Notes: generated from the letters alone by a model not told the origin. 47,540 nt of DNA from Bacteroidota bacterium (GCA_023432805.1 JAEYUG010000113.1:1-47540); one strand, 5' to 3'. Counted from the first letter of the stretch, positions 10,111 to 19,441 are shown. Translations and numbers: made by a program.

Positions 10111-12105
10111 ATGACGACCGTCCCCGATCTTCGCTGGAGGTGGATGTTTCATCATGGACTCGTGGTCGCACTGGGACTCTGCGCGGTGCTCGTCGCACCG
10201 GGAACCGCGTTGCATGCACAGCTGGTACCCGCGGGGTCACTGCGTCTGGGCATCGATGGAGGGGTCGGCTTTCCGGGGGATGAGTTGTCGGGCAAGGGGC
10301 TCTCGCGTCCCGCCCGCGGATCCGGCGGCGTCGGGATCGAGTACACCTTCACGCGCGCACTGGGTCTGCAGCTCTCGTGGTCGGGCGGTTTCCTGCAGAA
10401 CAGCGCGACCGGTCTGTTCGACCGGAAGTTCCGCAATGCCGACCTGCCGGCGGGCTTCGAGCCCTTCGATCGAGCATCCTACGAAACATCGTACTTCGGT
10501 GTGACGCTCGGCGCGACGCTGCACGTTCCCTTCCTCGATGGGATCTCGCCGTTCCTGCTGGCGCGGGGTGGACTGTTCGGCTTTTCGTCGACAGGGGCGC
10601 ATGATGATCGTGCCTTCGAGCACAAGGGGCAGTCCGTCGCGATCTATGGCGGTGGCGGCGGTGTGGAAGTGTCGATCACCGGAGATCTCGCGGCGCGGCT
10701 GACCTATGTGGCGAGCCTGACCACATCCGATCTTCTCGACGGATTCGTCTACGGGTCCGGTCGCGACGGTCTGGCCTCGCTGACACTTGGCGTGCTGTGG
10801 ACCCTCCCGCTTGGAGAGAAGCTTCACACGACCGTGCCGCGTGCGACGTCGCCGGCGGGACGAGCGGCTTCCGATGTGCGGGCTGCGTCGCGCGACGTCG
10901 AGACGCACCATGACGACACGCGACATTCCGCTGCACGGGATGACGATGCACTCGCAGCCGGCGGTGCAGATCCTTCCCTCACCTCTGATGATGGGGACGA
11001 TCCGTCAGCATCCATCTCCCCGCTGCGACCTGTTGCGACGAGCGGCGTGACAGCCAGACTCGATGCGCGTGATGTGGCGGTGTTCGCCGATTACGCGCTG
11101 GCGCCCGACGTGCTGACGCTGACGGTACAGCACAGGAGCCCGGATCCCATGCGTCTTGCGACCGCGCTCGAAGTGCTGCACGAGGGGCGGACAGTGGCGA
11201 CAGCGACGGGCAGCGTTCTCCTGATGCGGCACCATTCGCAGTTCGATGTGCGGTCGTTCGTCGATGTGGATTCGCTCGTCATCGACCCGGCATACCGGTT
11301 CGCACCGGCCGAAGGTGCCTATGTCGTACGCGTGCTTCTGCGTGACGATGCCGGCGGGGTCGTGTCGACGGCCGAAACCCACTTCATGCATCTCGATCTG
11401 GAACGGACCTTCGGCATGCACGGTGCGCGTGTGCGCTACCTGATCACGGCACGCAACGCAACGGTCGCGCGGTGTGCGATGGACAGGCTGTGCTTCGACG
11501 TGTTCATCGACAGCGAGGACCCCCTCGCTCCGACGGCGCAGCGCTCCCGGCGTCTGTCGGAGGCGGGTGCAGCGCCCCGCGCGAGCGGCGCGATGCTGAC
11601 CGATGTCGAGGATCCCCTCTCGCTGTTCCCCCCGACCGTCCTCTATGGAGATCGCGACACGTACCTGTCGTCGCTCGTGCGAAATGCAGTCACGCGCGCG
11701 GAAGTGATCGCGAGTGCGCGCCGTGAGGGCCTGCAGTATGTGGGTCGTCCCGATGCCATCGACGCGGTGGACGTCACGGTGGCACGGCTCTACTTTGCCG
11801 AAGGCTCCTCGGAACTGGGTTCGGAGGCGCGCAGTGTGCTGACGATGCTGGCCGCGTCGCCGCTTGGTGAATCGCGGCGGCATCTTGTGTTGGAGGGGAT
11901 GGCCGTTGCGGAGGAGTCGTCGACGGCCGAAGAACTGGCGCGTGCGCGCATGCGTACCGTGAACGACTTTCTGAAGACGCGCGGTCCTGCGGAAGCCACC
12001 GCAGCGGACGCACGGAGCGTGCCGGTCGCGCGCGAGACGCATCCCACCGTGCGTCAGGAAGCGCGGCGGGTGGATGTGCTGCTACGGTTCGCGGCGGGGA
12101 AGTAG
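10111..12105 (+). CDS. Outer-membrane beta-barrel protein with degenerate OmpA-like C-terminus
   Basis: 664 residues. Signal peptide ~1-36 (GTALHA-QL). Residues ~40-235 have alternating hydrophobic strands with Gly turns and read as an eight-strand-type barrel (GIDGGVGFPGDELSG, YFGVTLGATLHVPFLDG, LTYVASLTTSDLLDG). A disordered Asp/Ala/Ser linker (~240-315) leads to an Ig-like module (~320-450). The last ~110 residues are OmpA-like: VTVARLYFAEGSSELGSEAR, then a helix with RARMRTVNDFLKTRG, then RVDVLLRF. The usual GHTD/GYTD segment reads EGMAVAEES, so the peptidoglycan-binding Asp is missing while the Arg of the following helix is kept. It probably links outer membrane and periplasm; cell-wall binding is uncertain. 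Its end overlaps the convergent BtpA-family gene by 24 bases. Confidence 0.85.
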   Translation: MTTVPDLRWRWMFHHGLVVALGLCAVLVAPGTALHAQLVPAGSLRLGIDGGVGFPGDELSGKGLSRPARGSGGVGIEYTFTRALGLQLSWSGGFLQNSATGLFDRKFRNADLPAGFEPFDRASYETSYFGVTLGATLHVPFLDGISPFLLARGGLFGFSSTGAHDDRAFEHKGQSVAIYGGGGGVEVSITGDLAARLTYVASLTTSDLLDGFVYGSGRDGLASLTLGVLWTLPLGEKLHTTVPRATSPAGRAASDVRAASRDVETHHDDTRHSAARDDDALAAGGADPSLTSDDGDDPSASISPLRPVATSGVTARLDARDVAVFADYALAPDVLTLTVQHRSPDPMRLATALEVLHEGRTVATATGSVLLMRHHSQFDVRSFVDVDSLVIDPAYRFAPAEGAYVVRVLLRDDAGGVVSTAETHFMHLDLERTFGMHGARVRYLITARNATVARCAMDRLCFDVFIDSEDPLAPTAQRSRRLSEAGAAPRASGAMLTDVEDPLSLFPPTVLYGDRDTYLSSLVRNAVTRAEVIASARREGLQYVGRPDAIDAVDVTVARLYFAEGSSELGSEARSVLTMLAASPLGESRRHLVLEGMAVAEESSTAEELARARMRTVNDFLKTRGPAEATAADARSVPVARETHPTVRQEARRVDVLLRFAAGK

Positions 12106-12879
12106 ACGGGGGAGGGCGGCGACGAAGGCGCGGGCGCGGATGGGATCGACAGGCGCCGTGGTCACGCCATCGGCCTTGACGGCTGTGCCGACGATGAGTC
12201 CGTCTGCGATGGCGAGCAATGCCTCGACCGATTCGAGGCGCGCGCCGCTTCCGATGTAGAGGGGCGCGTTGACGGCGGCGCGCACTGCGGCGAGGTCGGC
12301 CATGTCGACGGGGCGACCCGTTCCCGATCCCGACACGATCAGTGCATCGGCACATCCCCGTTCGACGGCATCGCGTGCGGCATCCGCGATCGTGACCGGC
12401 GCGAGAGGGACTGCGTGCTTGACCATGACATCGGCGAAGATCCGCACGTCGGCGCCGAGCATCGCGCGCAGCCGGAGCGTCTCGTCTGCGCGTCCCTCGA
12501 TCACGCCCTGGTCGGTGAGCATCGCGCCGGTGTGGACGTTGACACGAATGAAGGAAGCGTCCACCGCCGCAGCGATACCGAGGGCCGCCGCGGCATCGTT
12601 GCGCAGCACCTGCACGCCGAGGGGAAGCCGCGTTTCCGCACGCACGGCGCGTGCGATGACGGTCATCTCCGCGACGACATTCGGTTCGACCGCTCCCCTG
12701 CGGAAGGGCACGTCGCCGTAGTTCTCGATCATCAGCGCATCGAAGCCGGCCTCGGCGAGCACGCGTGCGTCGCCGAGGGCCCGGTCGAGAATCTGTGCGC
12801 GGGAGCCGCCGAAGCCCGGCGCACCGGGCAGCGGCAGCAGATGCACCATGCCCACGAGGCGGGGCAGGGGAATGGTCAT
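12082..12879 (-). CDS. BtpA/SgcQ-family TIM-barrel protein
   Basis: 265 residues, the family's usual size. The BtpA family was named for a cyanobacterial photosystem I biogenesis factor, but homologues such as SgcQ occur in non-phototrophs next to sugar genes, so the true role is open. Typical blocks: LVGMVHLLPLPGAPGF at the start, DALMIENYGDVPF (~47-59), RAETRLPLGVQVLRNDA (~80-95), FIRVNVHTGAMLTDQGVIEG (~109-128), CADALIVSGSGTG, LYIGSGA, and DGLIVGTAVKADG near the C-terminus. The last has the phosphate-binding look of a (beta/alpha)8 barrel. It is cytosolic. It starts 13 bases after the lpdA stop and probably shares its transcript. Confidence 0.9.
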   Translation of the reverse strand: MTIPLPRLVGMVHLLPLPGAPGFGGSRAQILDRALGDARVLAEAGFDALMIENYGDVPFRRGAVEPNVVAEMTVIARAVRAETRLPLGVQVLRNDAAAALGIAAAVDASFIRVNVHTGAMLTDQGVIEGRADETLRLRAMLGADVRIFADVMVKHAVPLAPVTIADAARDAVERGCADALIVSGSGTGRPVDMADLAAVRAAVNAPLYIGSGARLESVEALLAIADGLIVGTAVKADGVTTAPVDPIRARAFVAALPRLLPRREP

Positions 12880-12892
12880 GCGGGGCGCGCGA

Positions 12893-14290
12893 TCAGAAGT
12901 TGACCGATTCGCCGAGGGCGACGGCGGTCGCCTCCATGATCGCCTCCGAAAGCGTGGGATGCGCGTGCACGGTCTTGAGAATTTCCTGTTCGGTGGTCTC
13001 GAGCGTGCGACCCAGCGCGGCCTCGGCGATGAGTTCGGTGGCCTCGGCGCCGATGATGTGCGCGCCGAGCAGTTCGCCGTGTTCGGCGTCGTAGATCATC
13101 TTGACAAATCCCTCGGCATGCCCCATCGCGACGGCCTTGCCCGAGGCGGTGAAGGGAAACTTTCCGATGCGCAGTTCGCGCCCGAGCTCGCGCGCCTTCT
13201 TCTCGGTGAGTCCCACGCTCGCCACCTGCGGCTGGCAGTAGGTGCAGCCGGGGATGTTGGCATAGTCGACGACGCGGGGATGGTGGCCTGCGATGGCTTC
13301 CGCACAGGTGATGCCTTCAGCGGACGCAACGTGGGCGAGCCAGGGCGGACCCACCACATCGCCGATCGCGTAGATTCCCTCGACATTCGTGCGATAGAAT
13401 TCATCCACCTTGATCCAGCCCTTTTCGACGGCGATGCCGCACTCCTCGAGGCCGATGTTCTCGATGTTGCCGCGCACGCCGATGGCCATGAGCGCGACGT
13501 CGCCCTCGAGCACCTCCTCGCCCTTGGGTCCCGCAACGTGCACCTTCACCCCGTCGCCCGACGTGTCGATCGAGGTGACGGTGGTGGAGGTCTTCATCGT
13601 GATCTTGCGCTTGCGGAAGCTGCGCTCAAGTTCCTTCGACACATCCTCGTCCTCGATCGGTAGGATGTTCGGCAGCATCTCGACGATGGTGACCTTCGAG
13701 CCGAGGGTGTTGTAGAAGTACGCGAACTCGACACCGATGGCGCCGGCGCCGAGCACGATCAGGCGCTCGGGACGCGCGGGCAGGCTCATGGCCTCGAAGT
13801 AGGTGATGATCTTCTTCCCGTCGGGCTCGATGCCGGGAATGGCACGGGGACGCGCACCCGTGGCGAGGATGATGTGTTTGGCGTGCACGTCCTCAAGTGC
13901 GGCGCCGTCGGCGTCCGTGCAGGCGATGCGTCCCGGTGCCAGCACCCTGCCGCGTGCGGCGATGTGGGTGACGTTGTACTTCTTGAACAGGAAGGCCACG
14001 CCCTTCGACATGCGTTCGGCGATGCCGCGGCTGCGCGCGATGATCTTCGAGAAGTCGAAGCGGGCGTTCTCGACGGTGATGCCGTAGTCTTCGGCATGCG
14101 TGATCGTCTCCCACACTTCGGCGTTCTTGAGCAGCGACTTGGTCGGGATGCAGCCCCAGTTGAGGCAGATGCCACCGAGATGCTTCGCCTCGATGCAGGC
14201 GGTCGTGAAGCCGAGCTGTGCAGCGCGGATCGCAGCGACATAGCCCCCGGGACCTCCCCCGATGACGACGACGTCAAATGATTGTGCCAT
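12893..14290 (-). CDS. lpdA: Dihydrolipoyl dehydrogenase (E3)
   Basis: 465 residues. This flavoprotein reoxidises the lipoyl group of 2-oxoacid dehydrogenase complexes or the glycine cleavage system, passing electrons to NAD+. FAD-binding VIGGGPGGYVAAIRAAQLG (9-27), redox-active pair in GGICLNWGCIPTK (Cys42/Cys47), NAD-binding LIVLGAGAIGVEFA, second FAD motif IYAIGDVVGP, and the dimer-interface HAHPTLSEAIMEA carrying His444 and Glu449, the acid-base pair that completes the other subunit's active site. All key residues are intact. No E1 or E2 gene is nearby, so it may serve several complexes. Confidence 0.97.
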   Translation of the reverse strand: MAQSFDVVVIGGGPGGYVAAIRAAQLGFTTACIEAKHLGGICLNWGCIPTKSLLKNAEVWETITHAEDYGITVENARFDFSKIIARSRGIAERMSKGVAFLFKKYNVTHIAARGRVLAPGRIACTDADGAALEDVHAKHIILATGARPRAIPGIEPDGKKIITYFEAMSLPARPERLIVLGAGAIGVEFAYFYNTLGSKVTIVEMLPNILPIEDEDVSKELERSFRKRKITMKTSTTVTSIDTSGDGVKVHVAGPKGEEVLEGDVALMAIGVRGNIENIGLEECGIAVEKGWIKVDEFYRTNVEGIYAIGDVVGPPWLAHVASAEGITCAEAIAGHHPRVVDYANIPGCTYCQPQVASVGLTEKKARELGRELRIGKFPFTASGKAVAMGHAEGFVKMIYDAEHGELLGAHIIGAEATELIAEAALGRTLETTEQEILKTVHAHPTLSEAIMEATAVALGESVNF

Positions 14291-14441
14291 ACGTAAGTAC
14301 CTTCGATGATTCGAGTTGTTGCACGATGTTCAAGACAGGCAACTTACTGGATTCATTCGGGAGGGACAATCCGCTCGGAATACACGGATCCCGTGTGTAA
14401 GTTTCCTCACCATCACAGTCATTCATTTTCCTGGAGCTCAC

Positions 14442-15143
14442 ATGTTTCGTGCATGCGCACTGATACTTGCCGGCATCTTCCTTTCGTCCTGCGGCGCCTC
14501 TGTCGATCCGTTGCTGCAGTCCCGGATTGCAGGCGAGTTCTCGAAGCGGTCGACGGCCACATACCCCGACGCAGGGCTGTTCAGGCAGGCACCGGCGCTT
14601 GCCGTCGGCCAGTGGGTCCTCATCGGCACGACGACGAAAGACGGCGAACGGTCGATCGCGCGCACGGCCATTGTCGGTCGCGAGCAGGGTGGCTGGATCA
14701 TCGAGACGTCCTCGACCACACCCTCGGCGGAAAGCACCACGCAGATGCTTGTCACGGGCATGGAGGAGGTCTTGTCGACGCAGGATCTTGACAAGCTCGA
14801 CATCATCTGGGTGAAGATGAAGAGCGGTGACGAACCCGTGCAGAAGCTTGAAGGTCCGGCCCTGCTCTTCGGCAAGGGCACCTATCGGAAGCTTCTGGCC
14901 AACTCGATTCTGAGCTTGTCCGCACCCGGTGCGGGCGGATCGGTGACCGTGCCTGCCGGCACGTTTCACGGCACGACCAAGGCCCGCAGCGAAGTATCCA
15001 TCTTGTGGATGACGGTCACGAGCGACAGCTGGTTTCATCCATCGGTGCCCATCGGCGGCATGGTGAAGGCCGTCGACGTCGAGGGTGAGAGCACATCGGA
15101 GCTGCTTGCGTTCGGCATGGACGGCGCGACGCCGAGCATCTGA
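14442..15143 (+). CDS. Lipoprotein of unknown function
   Basis: The start at 14442 gives 233 residues, preceded by GGAG at 6-7 bases, and a clean lipoprotein signal: hydrophobic core then LSSC with Cys17 as the lipidated residue. Longer starts (TTG at 14316) would bury this signal. The mature part is beta-rich (VGQWVLIGTTTKDG, SIARTAIVGREQGGWIIETSS, SVTVPAGTFHGTTKA). The VPAGTF turn and the late FHPSVPIGGMVKAVDV resemble small envelope beta-sandwich proteins, but no family was identified. The stop overlaps the next start in TGATG, so the lipoprotein and the esterase are translationally coupled. Confidence 0.85.
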   Translation: MFRACALILAGIFLSSCGASVDPLLQSRIAGEFSKRSTATYPDAGLFRQAPALAVGQWVLIGTTTKDGERSIARTAIVGREQGGWIIETSSTTPSAESTTQMLVTGMEEVLSTQDLDKLDIIWVKMKSGDEPVQKLEGPALLFGKGTYRKLLANSILSLSAPGAGGSVTVPAGTFHGTTKARSEVSILWMTVTSDSWFHPSVPIGGMVKAVDVEGESTSELLAFGMDGATPSI

Positions 15144-15817
15144 TGACACTCGACACCATCATCCTTCCCCGGGGACAGGAACACGCGGAGTTCGCGATCA
15201 TCGGACTGCACGGCCGCAACGCCTCCGGCCACGCCTTCCTGCCTCTCGTGCGGCAGCTGCGTTTCGAGGGGACCCGCTGGGTGCTGCCTTCGGCTCCTCT
15301 CTTCGGCGACGATCCCACGGTGCGCTGGTGGTACGAGCATGAAACGCAGAACATCGGTGAAATCGCGGCCGCGCGTGGTGCGCTCACCGATCTGATCGAT
15401 GCGCAGGTCACAGACGGCATCGCTCCTGAGAACATCTTCCTCGTCGGATTTTCGCAGGGCGCCGTGATGGTGGTGGATACCGCGCTCCGCTTCCCCCGGC
15501 GGCTCGGGGGTGTGTGCGCGCTCTCGGGCTACGTGGCGCATTCAGATCTGCTTGCCGACGAGATCCATCCTGCCAATGCCTCCCTCCCGATCTTCCTTGC
15601 GCACGGGGTGCGCGATGCGATTCTCACGATCGAGGTCGGGCGTCGCAACCACGAGGTGCTGGCGGCGCTCGGGCTGGATGTCGAGTATCATGAGTACGAC
15701 ACGACGCATCGGATCAGCAGGCCGGAGACCACCGATATCCACGCCTTCCTGCACCGGCACATGTTCGGTCTCGACCCGGGCGACCCGCGTCTCGGATATC
15801 AGTCCGTGGAATTCTGA
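15143..15817 (+). CDS. Alpha/beta hydrolase, phospholipase/carboxylesterase family
   Basis: 224 residues, typical of the small carboxylesterase/lysophospholipase group (Pfam Abhydrolase_2-like). Oxyanion-hole motif IIGLHGRNASG (19-29), nucleophile elbow GFSQGA with Ser104, Asp158 in HGVRDAIL, and catalytic His189 in DTTHRIS. No signal peptide or membrane segment, so it is cytosolic. The substrate cannot be read from sequence; short-chain or acyl-protein esters are usual in the family. Start codon overlaps the lipoprotein stop by one base. Confidence 0.93.
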   Translation: MTLDTIILPRGQEHAEFAIIGLHGRNASGHAFLPLVRQLRFEGTRWVLPSAPLFGDDPTVRWWYEHETQNIGEIAAARGALTDLIDAQVTDGIAPENIFLVGFSQGAVMVVDTALRFPRRLGGVCALSGYVAHSDLLADEIHPANASLPIFLAHGVRDAILTIEVGRRNHEVLAALGLDVEYHEYDTTHRISRPETTDIHAFLHRHMFGLDPGDPRLGYQSVEF

Positions 15818-15889
15818 GTAAACGGACATTGGGGTGCTTTTGTCTTATTCAGACGTTCGCCATCTTTGATGCGACAGTTCTGAATCGCC

Positions 15890-17470
15890 ATGCAACACGC
15901 CACCATCCTTCTCGTGCTGCTCTGTCTGCTCGCGCCGATGCGGGGTCGGACACAGCAGCGTGATCTCACCTTCGAAACCTCGGCCCGCTTCAGCGGCGCG
16001 GGCAACTGCGCGTTCTGTCATGTGGCCGACGAACCAATTCTGACCACGGCCGACGGGCGTGACGTGTCGCCCGTCGAGGGATGGCGGGGCACGATGATGG
16101 CACACGCCGCCATCGATCCCTTCTGGCGGGGCGCCGTGCGGCACGAGTCCTCGCTGCTGCCCGGTACGGATGTGGAGCGCGTGTGCAGTCCCTGCCATGC
16201 CCCCGTCGCCCACGCGGAGTCTGCGCGCAGCGGTGCCGCAGTGCGATTGTCGAGCTTCGATGCGCTCGCGCGCGAGGGTGTGACCTGCACGGTGTGTCAT
16301 CAGATCGGCGAGCGTGCGCTCGGCACACCTGCCTCATATTCCGGCGGCTATCACATCGGAGACGAGAGTCTGATTTTCGGTCCCTATCCCGACCCGGTCG
16401 CGGGACCCATGCGCAACTTCGTCGAGTACACGCCGACCTACGCGCCCCATGTCGAACGCAGCGAACTCTGTGCGACCTGCCACACGCTCTTCACCCCTGC
16501 GGTGGATGCTGCGGGCCGCACGATCGGGAGTTTCCCCGAGCAGACCCCATACCTCGAGTGGAAGCAGAGCGCGGCGGCCGTTGCGGGAATGGAATGTCAG
16601 ACCTGCCACTTGCCGGAGGTGGCGATCACCGCGCCGGTGTCGGTGCGTCCCCCCTGGCTCGACGCACGTGAGCGGGTATGGGAGCACGCGATGGTCGGCG
16701 CGAACGTGCAGGTGCTGCGCATGCTGCGTGCCCGGTCGGCGGGCGGGGACTCCACCCTCCACGCGGATCCATCGACCTTCGACGCGCTGGTGACGCGCGC
16801 GACGGAAAACGCCACGGATGCGGCGAGCGTGGATGTCGAGTCCGTCTGCGAGGGTGGTCTGCTCACCGGCACGGTGCGCATCGAAAACAAGACGGGACAC
16901 AAGTTGCCGACGGGATTCCCTGCGCGGCGTGCATGGCTGCGTGTGACCCTCACCGACAGCAGTGGCGCGGTGCTGTTCGTTTCGGGTGCGACGGATGCGC
17001 GCGGACGCATCGCAGGCGAGGATGTGCGTGTCGAACCGCATCACCGCACGCTGCGTTCGGCCGATGACGTCGTGATCTACGAAGCAGTGGCTTCCGATGT
17101 GGAGGGAGTGGTGACGCGCGATCTTCTGCGTGCCGTACGGCATGCGAAGGATACACGCATTCCCCCGGCAGGGTTTTCCCGCGCAGCGATGGCGAATGAT
17201 TCCATTGCGGTGGTGGGCATCGGCGACGACGCAGATTTCAACGACGACGGTTGCGGGTGCGACCTTGTCGCGCTGGCGGTCGATCTCGGCGCGTACCGTG
17301 GGGCGGTGCGCGTGACGGCAGAGCTTCTCTACCAACCGCTCGGGGCGCCGTATCTGGCGCATATCCGTCGACACGTGGATGCCAGTGATGCGGAGGTCGC
17401 GCAGGTCGCGATGCCGATCGTGCTGGCACGGGCCGTCGTGCAGGCACGGCCCATCGTGCAGGCAAAGTAA
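15890..17470 (+). CDS. Pentaheme cytochrome c-type protein without sorting domain
   Basis: 526 residues with an N-terminal signal peptide (hydrophobic 5-16), so exported to the periplasm where c-type haem is attached. Five CxxCH haem-binding motifs: CAFCH (40-44), CSPCH (99-103), CTVCH (133-137), CATCH (194-198) and CQTCH (236-240). Spacing and surrounding sequence (WRGTMMAHAAIDPFW, YSGGYHIG, SFPEQTPYLEW) match the neighbour at 17499, so the two are paralogues. The second half is a beta-sandwich with NKTGHKLPTGFPARRAWL, a block common to secreted multihaem proteins. Related to the cytochrome c554-like multihaem group in a broad sense (inference). It has no T9SS domain and ends 28 bases before the next gene. 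Likely role: electron transfer; redox partner unknown. Confidence 0.9.
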   Translation: MQHATILLVLLCLLAPMRGRTQQRDLTFETSARFSGAGNCAFCHVADEPILTTADGRDVSPVEGWRGTMMAHAAIDPFWRGAVRHESSLLPGTDVERVCSPCHAPVAHAESARSGAAVRLSSFDALAREGVTCTVCHQIGERALGTPASYSGGYHIGDESLIFGPYPDPVAGPMRNFVEYTPTYAPHVERSELCATCHTLFTPAVDAAGRTIGSFPEQTPYLEWKQSAAAVAGMECQTCHLPEVAITAPVSVRPPWLDARERVWEHAMVGANVQVLRMLRARSAGGDSTLHADPSTFDALVTRATENATDAASVDVESVCEGGLLTGTVRIENKTGHKLPTGFPARRAWLRVTLTDSSGAVLFVSGATDARGRIAGEDVRVEPHHRTLRSADDVVIYEAVASDVEGVVTRDLLRAVRHAKDTRIPPAGFSRAAMANDSIAVVGIGDDADFNDDGCGCDLVALAVDLGAYRGAVRVTAELLYQPLGAPYLAHIRRHVDASDAEVAQVAMPIVLARAVVQARPIVQAK

Positions 17471-17498
17471 CGCACCTCCCTCATGCATGAGAGTTGAT

Positions 17499-19400
17499 AT
17501 GACACAGCGAATCCTTCATCTTGTCGCCGCTTTCGCACTGGCGGGAGCTTCATGGCACTCGACAGCACAGACCGTGCTGCCGACCGCGCGATCGACGCGA
17601 TTCAGCGGATCGGGCAACTGCACACTCTGCCATCAGAGCAATGGCACGGCGAATACGTCTGCGGCCGGTGGGGACGTTTCACAGCCGACGACGTGGCGCG
17701 GCACGATGATGGCGCATGCCGTACGCGATCCCTACTGGCAGGCGGCTGTGGCCGCGGAGGTGCGGCGATTCCCCGCGCTCAGGGAGGTAATCGAAGACAA
17801 GTGCACGAATTGTCACGCGCCGATGGGGCACGCCGAGGCGCATGCCGCGGGTGGCGCCACGTACGCACTGGCGACGGCAACGGGGGATCCCCTCGCATCG
17901 GACGCGGTCAGCTGCACGCTCTGTCATCAGATCGAGCCCGACAACTTCGGGACTCTCGAGAGTTATTCCGGAGGATTTCTGATCTCCACGAACCGAGTGA
18001 CCTATGGACCCTTCCAGAACCCCGTCGGTCAGGCGATGCAGACCATCAGTGGTTTCGCGCCCGTGTTCAGCGCGCACATCTCGCAGCCCGACCTGTGCGG
18101 CACCTGCCACACGCTCTTCACACCTTTCGTCGACAACAACGGTGCAGTGGCCGGTGAGTTTCCCGAGCAGACCCCGCTTCTGGAGTGGCGTGCAAGTGTC
18201 TATCCCGCACAGAACACGACCTGCCAGACCTGCCATGTTCCGGCGGATCCGACGGGATCGCCGATCGCAACAATCCCATCGTCCGCGCCGGTGCGCACAC
18301 CACGCAGGCAACACCATTTCGTGGGAGGCAACGCCTTCATGCTGCGCATCATGCGCGACAACGCGACAGCGCTCGGCGCCACCGCCGACCCCGTGCACTA
18401 CGACAGTGCCATTGCACGCACCGAACGGCAGATCACGGGAGCCGTCCGCCTGAGCGCGAACGCCGTGCATCAAGGCGGTCCGACCGTGGAGGTCGACGTG
18501 CGTCTCGAGAATCTGGCAGGACACAAGTTCCCCACCGGATTTCCCTCCCGTCGCGCCTGGCTGCGCGTGGAGGTGCGCGACCGGACGGACCAGCCTGTCT
18601 TCGTGTCCGGGCAATACGACGACAACGGCGACATCGCCGGCACCGACGACGAAGTCGAGCCCCACTACGACCTGATCAGCCAGACCGATCAAGTGCAGAT
18701 CTACGAGGCGGTACCAGGCGATGTCGATGGCGAGGTCACACAGACGCTGCTGCGCGCAGCGACGTATCTGAAGGACAATCGGCTCCCACCGCTCGGATTC
18801 CCGGAAGCCGCGATGATCGACGACACCGTTGGCGTGCACGGCGATGCGCGGAACGATCCCACGTTCAACCGCACGGCCGGCACCGCGGGCAGCGGCAGCG
18901 ACGAGGTCCGGTACAGCATCAGCGTCGATCCCGCTGCGGGACCCTTCACCGTCGTCGTCGAGCTCTACTATCAATCCGTTTCGCCCGCCTTCATGCATGA
19001 GGTCACCGAGCACGACGATCCGGCCATGCTGCGCATGCGTGCGATGCACACGGCGGCCGACAGGCGTCCCCAGCTCGTGCAGCGGATCACCCGATCGACG
19101 CTGGTCGGTGTGGAGGAATGCCGCGTCCCTGTGTCACTGCGAATCGGAGCGTTGCATCCGAATCCCATTGCGGAAGCCTCCACGGCGCAGCTCGAGATCG
19201 AGGCCGCGCAGCCCGGTCTCCTGACGCTCGAAATCATTTCCGCGCTCGGCAGCGTTGTTGAACGGCGGCAGATGCCGGTATCCGGCGGTCGCGTGCAGTC
19301 GGTGACGGTTCCAACCGCGCAGCTGCCTGCGGGCGTGTATCATTGCCGCGTCTCGATGGCAGGCAGTGCCGCACTCCGGTCCTTCATCGTCATGCACTGA
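17499..19400 (+). CDS. Pentaheme cytochrome c-type protein with T9SS sorting domain
   Basis: 633 residues from ATG 17499 (GAGAG 5 bases upstream); ATG 17487 (MRVDMTQ) is a close alternative. The signal peptide ends near HSTA-QT. Five CxxCH motifs: CTLCH at 41-45, then CTNCH, CTLCH, CGTCH and CQTCH, collinear with the sister gene, including WRGTMMAHAVRDPYW and FPEQTPLLEW. A central beta-sandwich has LAGHKFPTGFPSRRAWL. The last ~90 residues (RIGALHPNPIAEASTAQLEI ... LPAGVYHCRVSMAGS) are a T9SS C-terminal sorting domain that the sister lacks. The protein is predicted to cross the outer membrane and act at the cell surface, which would suit extracellular electron transfer (inference). Operonic with 15890-17470. 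Confidence 0.9.
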   Translation: MTQRILHLVAAFALAGASWHSTAQTVLPTARSTRFSGSGNCTLCHQSNGTANTSAAGGDVSQPTTWRGTMMAHAVRDPYWQAAVAAEVRRFPALREVIEDKCTNCHAPMGHAEAHAAGGATYALATATGDPLASDAVSCTLCHQIEPDNFGTLESYSGGFLISTNRVTYGPFQNPVGQAMQTISGFAPVFSAHISQPDLCGTCHTLFTPFVDNNGAVAGEFPEQTPLLEWRASVYPAQNTTCQTCHVPADPTGSPIATIPSSAPVRTPRRQHHFVGGNAFMLRIMRDNATALGATADPVHYDSAIARTERQITGAVRLSANAVHQGGPTVEVDVRLENLAGHKFPTGFPSRRAWLRVEVRDRTDQPVFVSGQYDDNGDIAGTDDEVEPHYDLISQTDQVQIYEAVPGDVDGEVTQTLLRAATYLKDNRLPPLGFPEAAMIDDTVGVHGDARNDPTFNRTAGTAGSGSDEVRYSISVDPAAGPFTVVVELYYQSVSPAFMHEVTEHDDPAMLRMRAMHTAADRRPQLVQRITRSTLVGVEECRVPVSLRIGALHPNPIAEASTAQLEIEAAQPGLLTLEIISALGSVVERRQMPVSGGRVQSVTVPTAQLPAGVYHCRVSMAGSAALRSFIVMH

Positions 19401-19418
19401 CGGCAGCGTCATCGCATG

Positions 19419-19441
19419 ACCGTGCTGCGTGCACGGTTTTT
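19419..19441 (+). terminator. Rho-independent terminator after the cytochrome pair
   Basis: ACCGTGC-TGCGT-GCACGGT forms a 7-pair stem followed by TTTT, beginning 19 bases past the stop of the second cytochrome gene. Confidence 0.7.

Noticed and set aside
14316..14441. TTG start for the lipoprotein gene
   Set aside because: It would place 42 residues before a perfect lipoprotein signal that has its own GGAG site.
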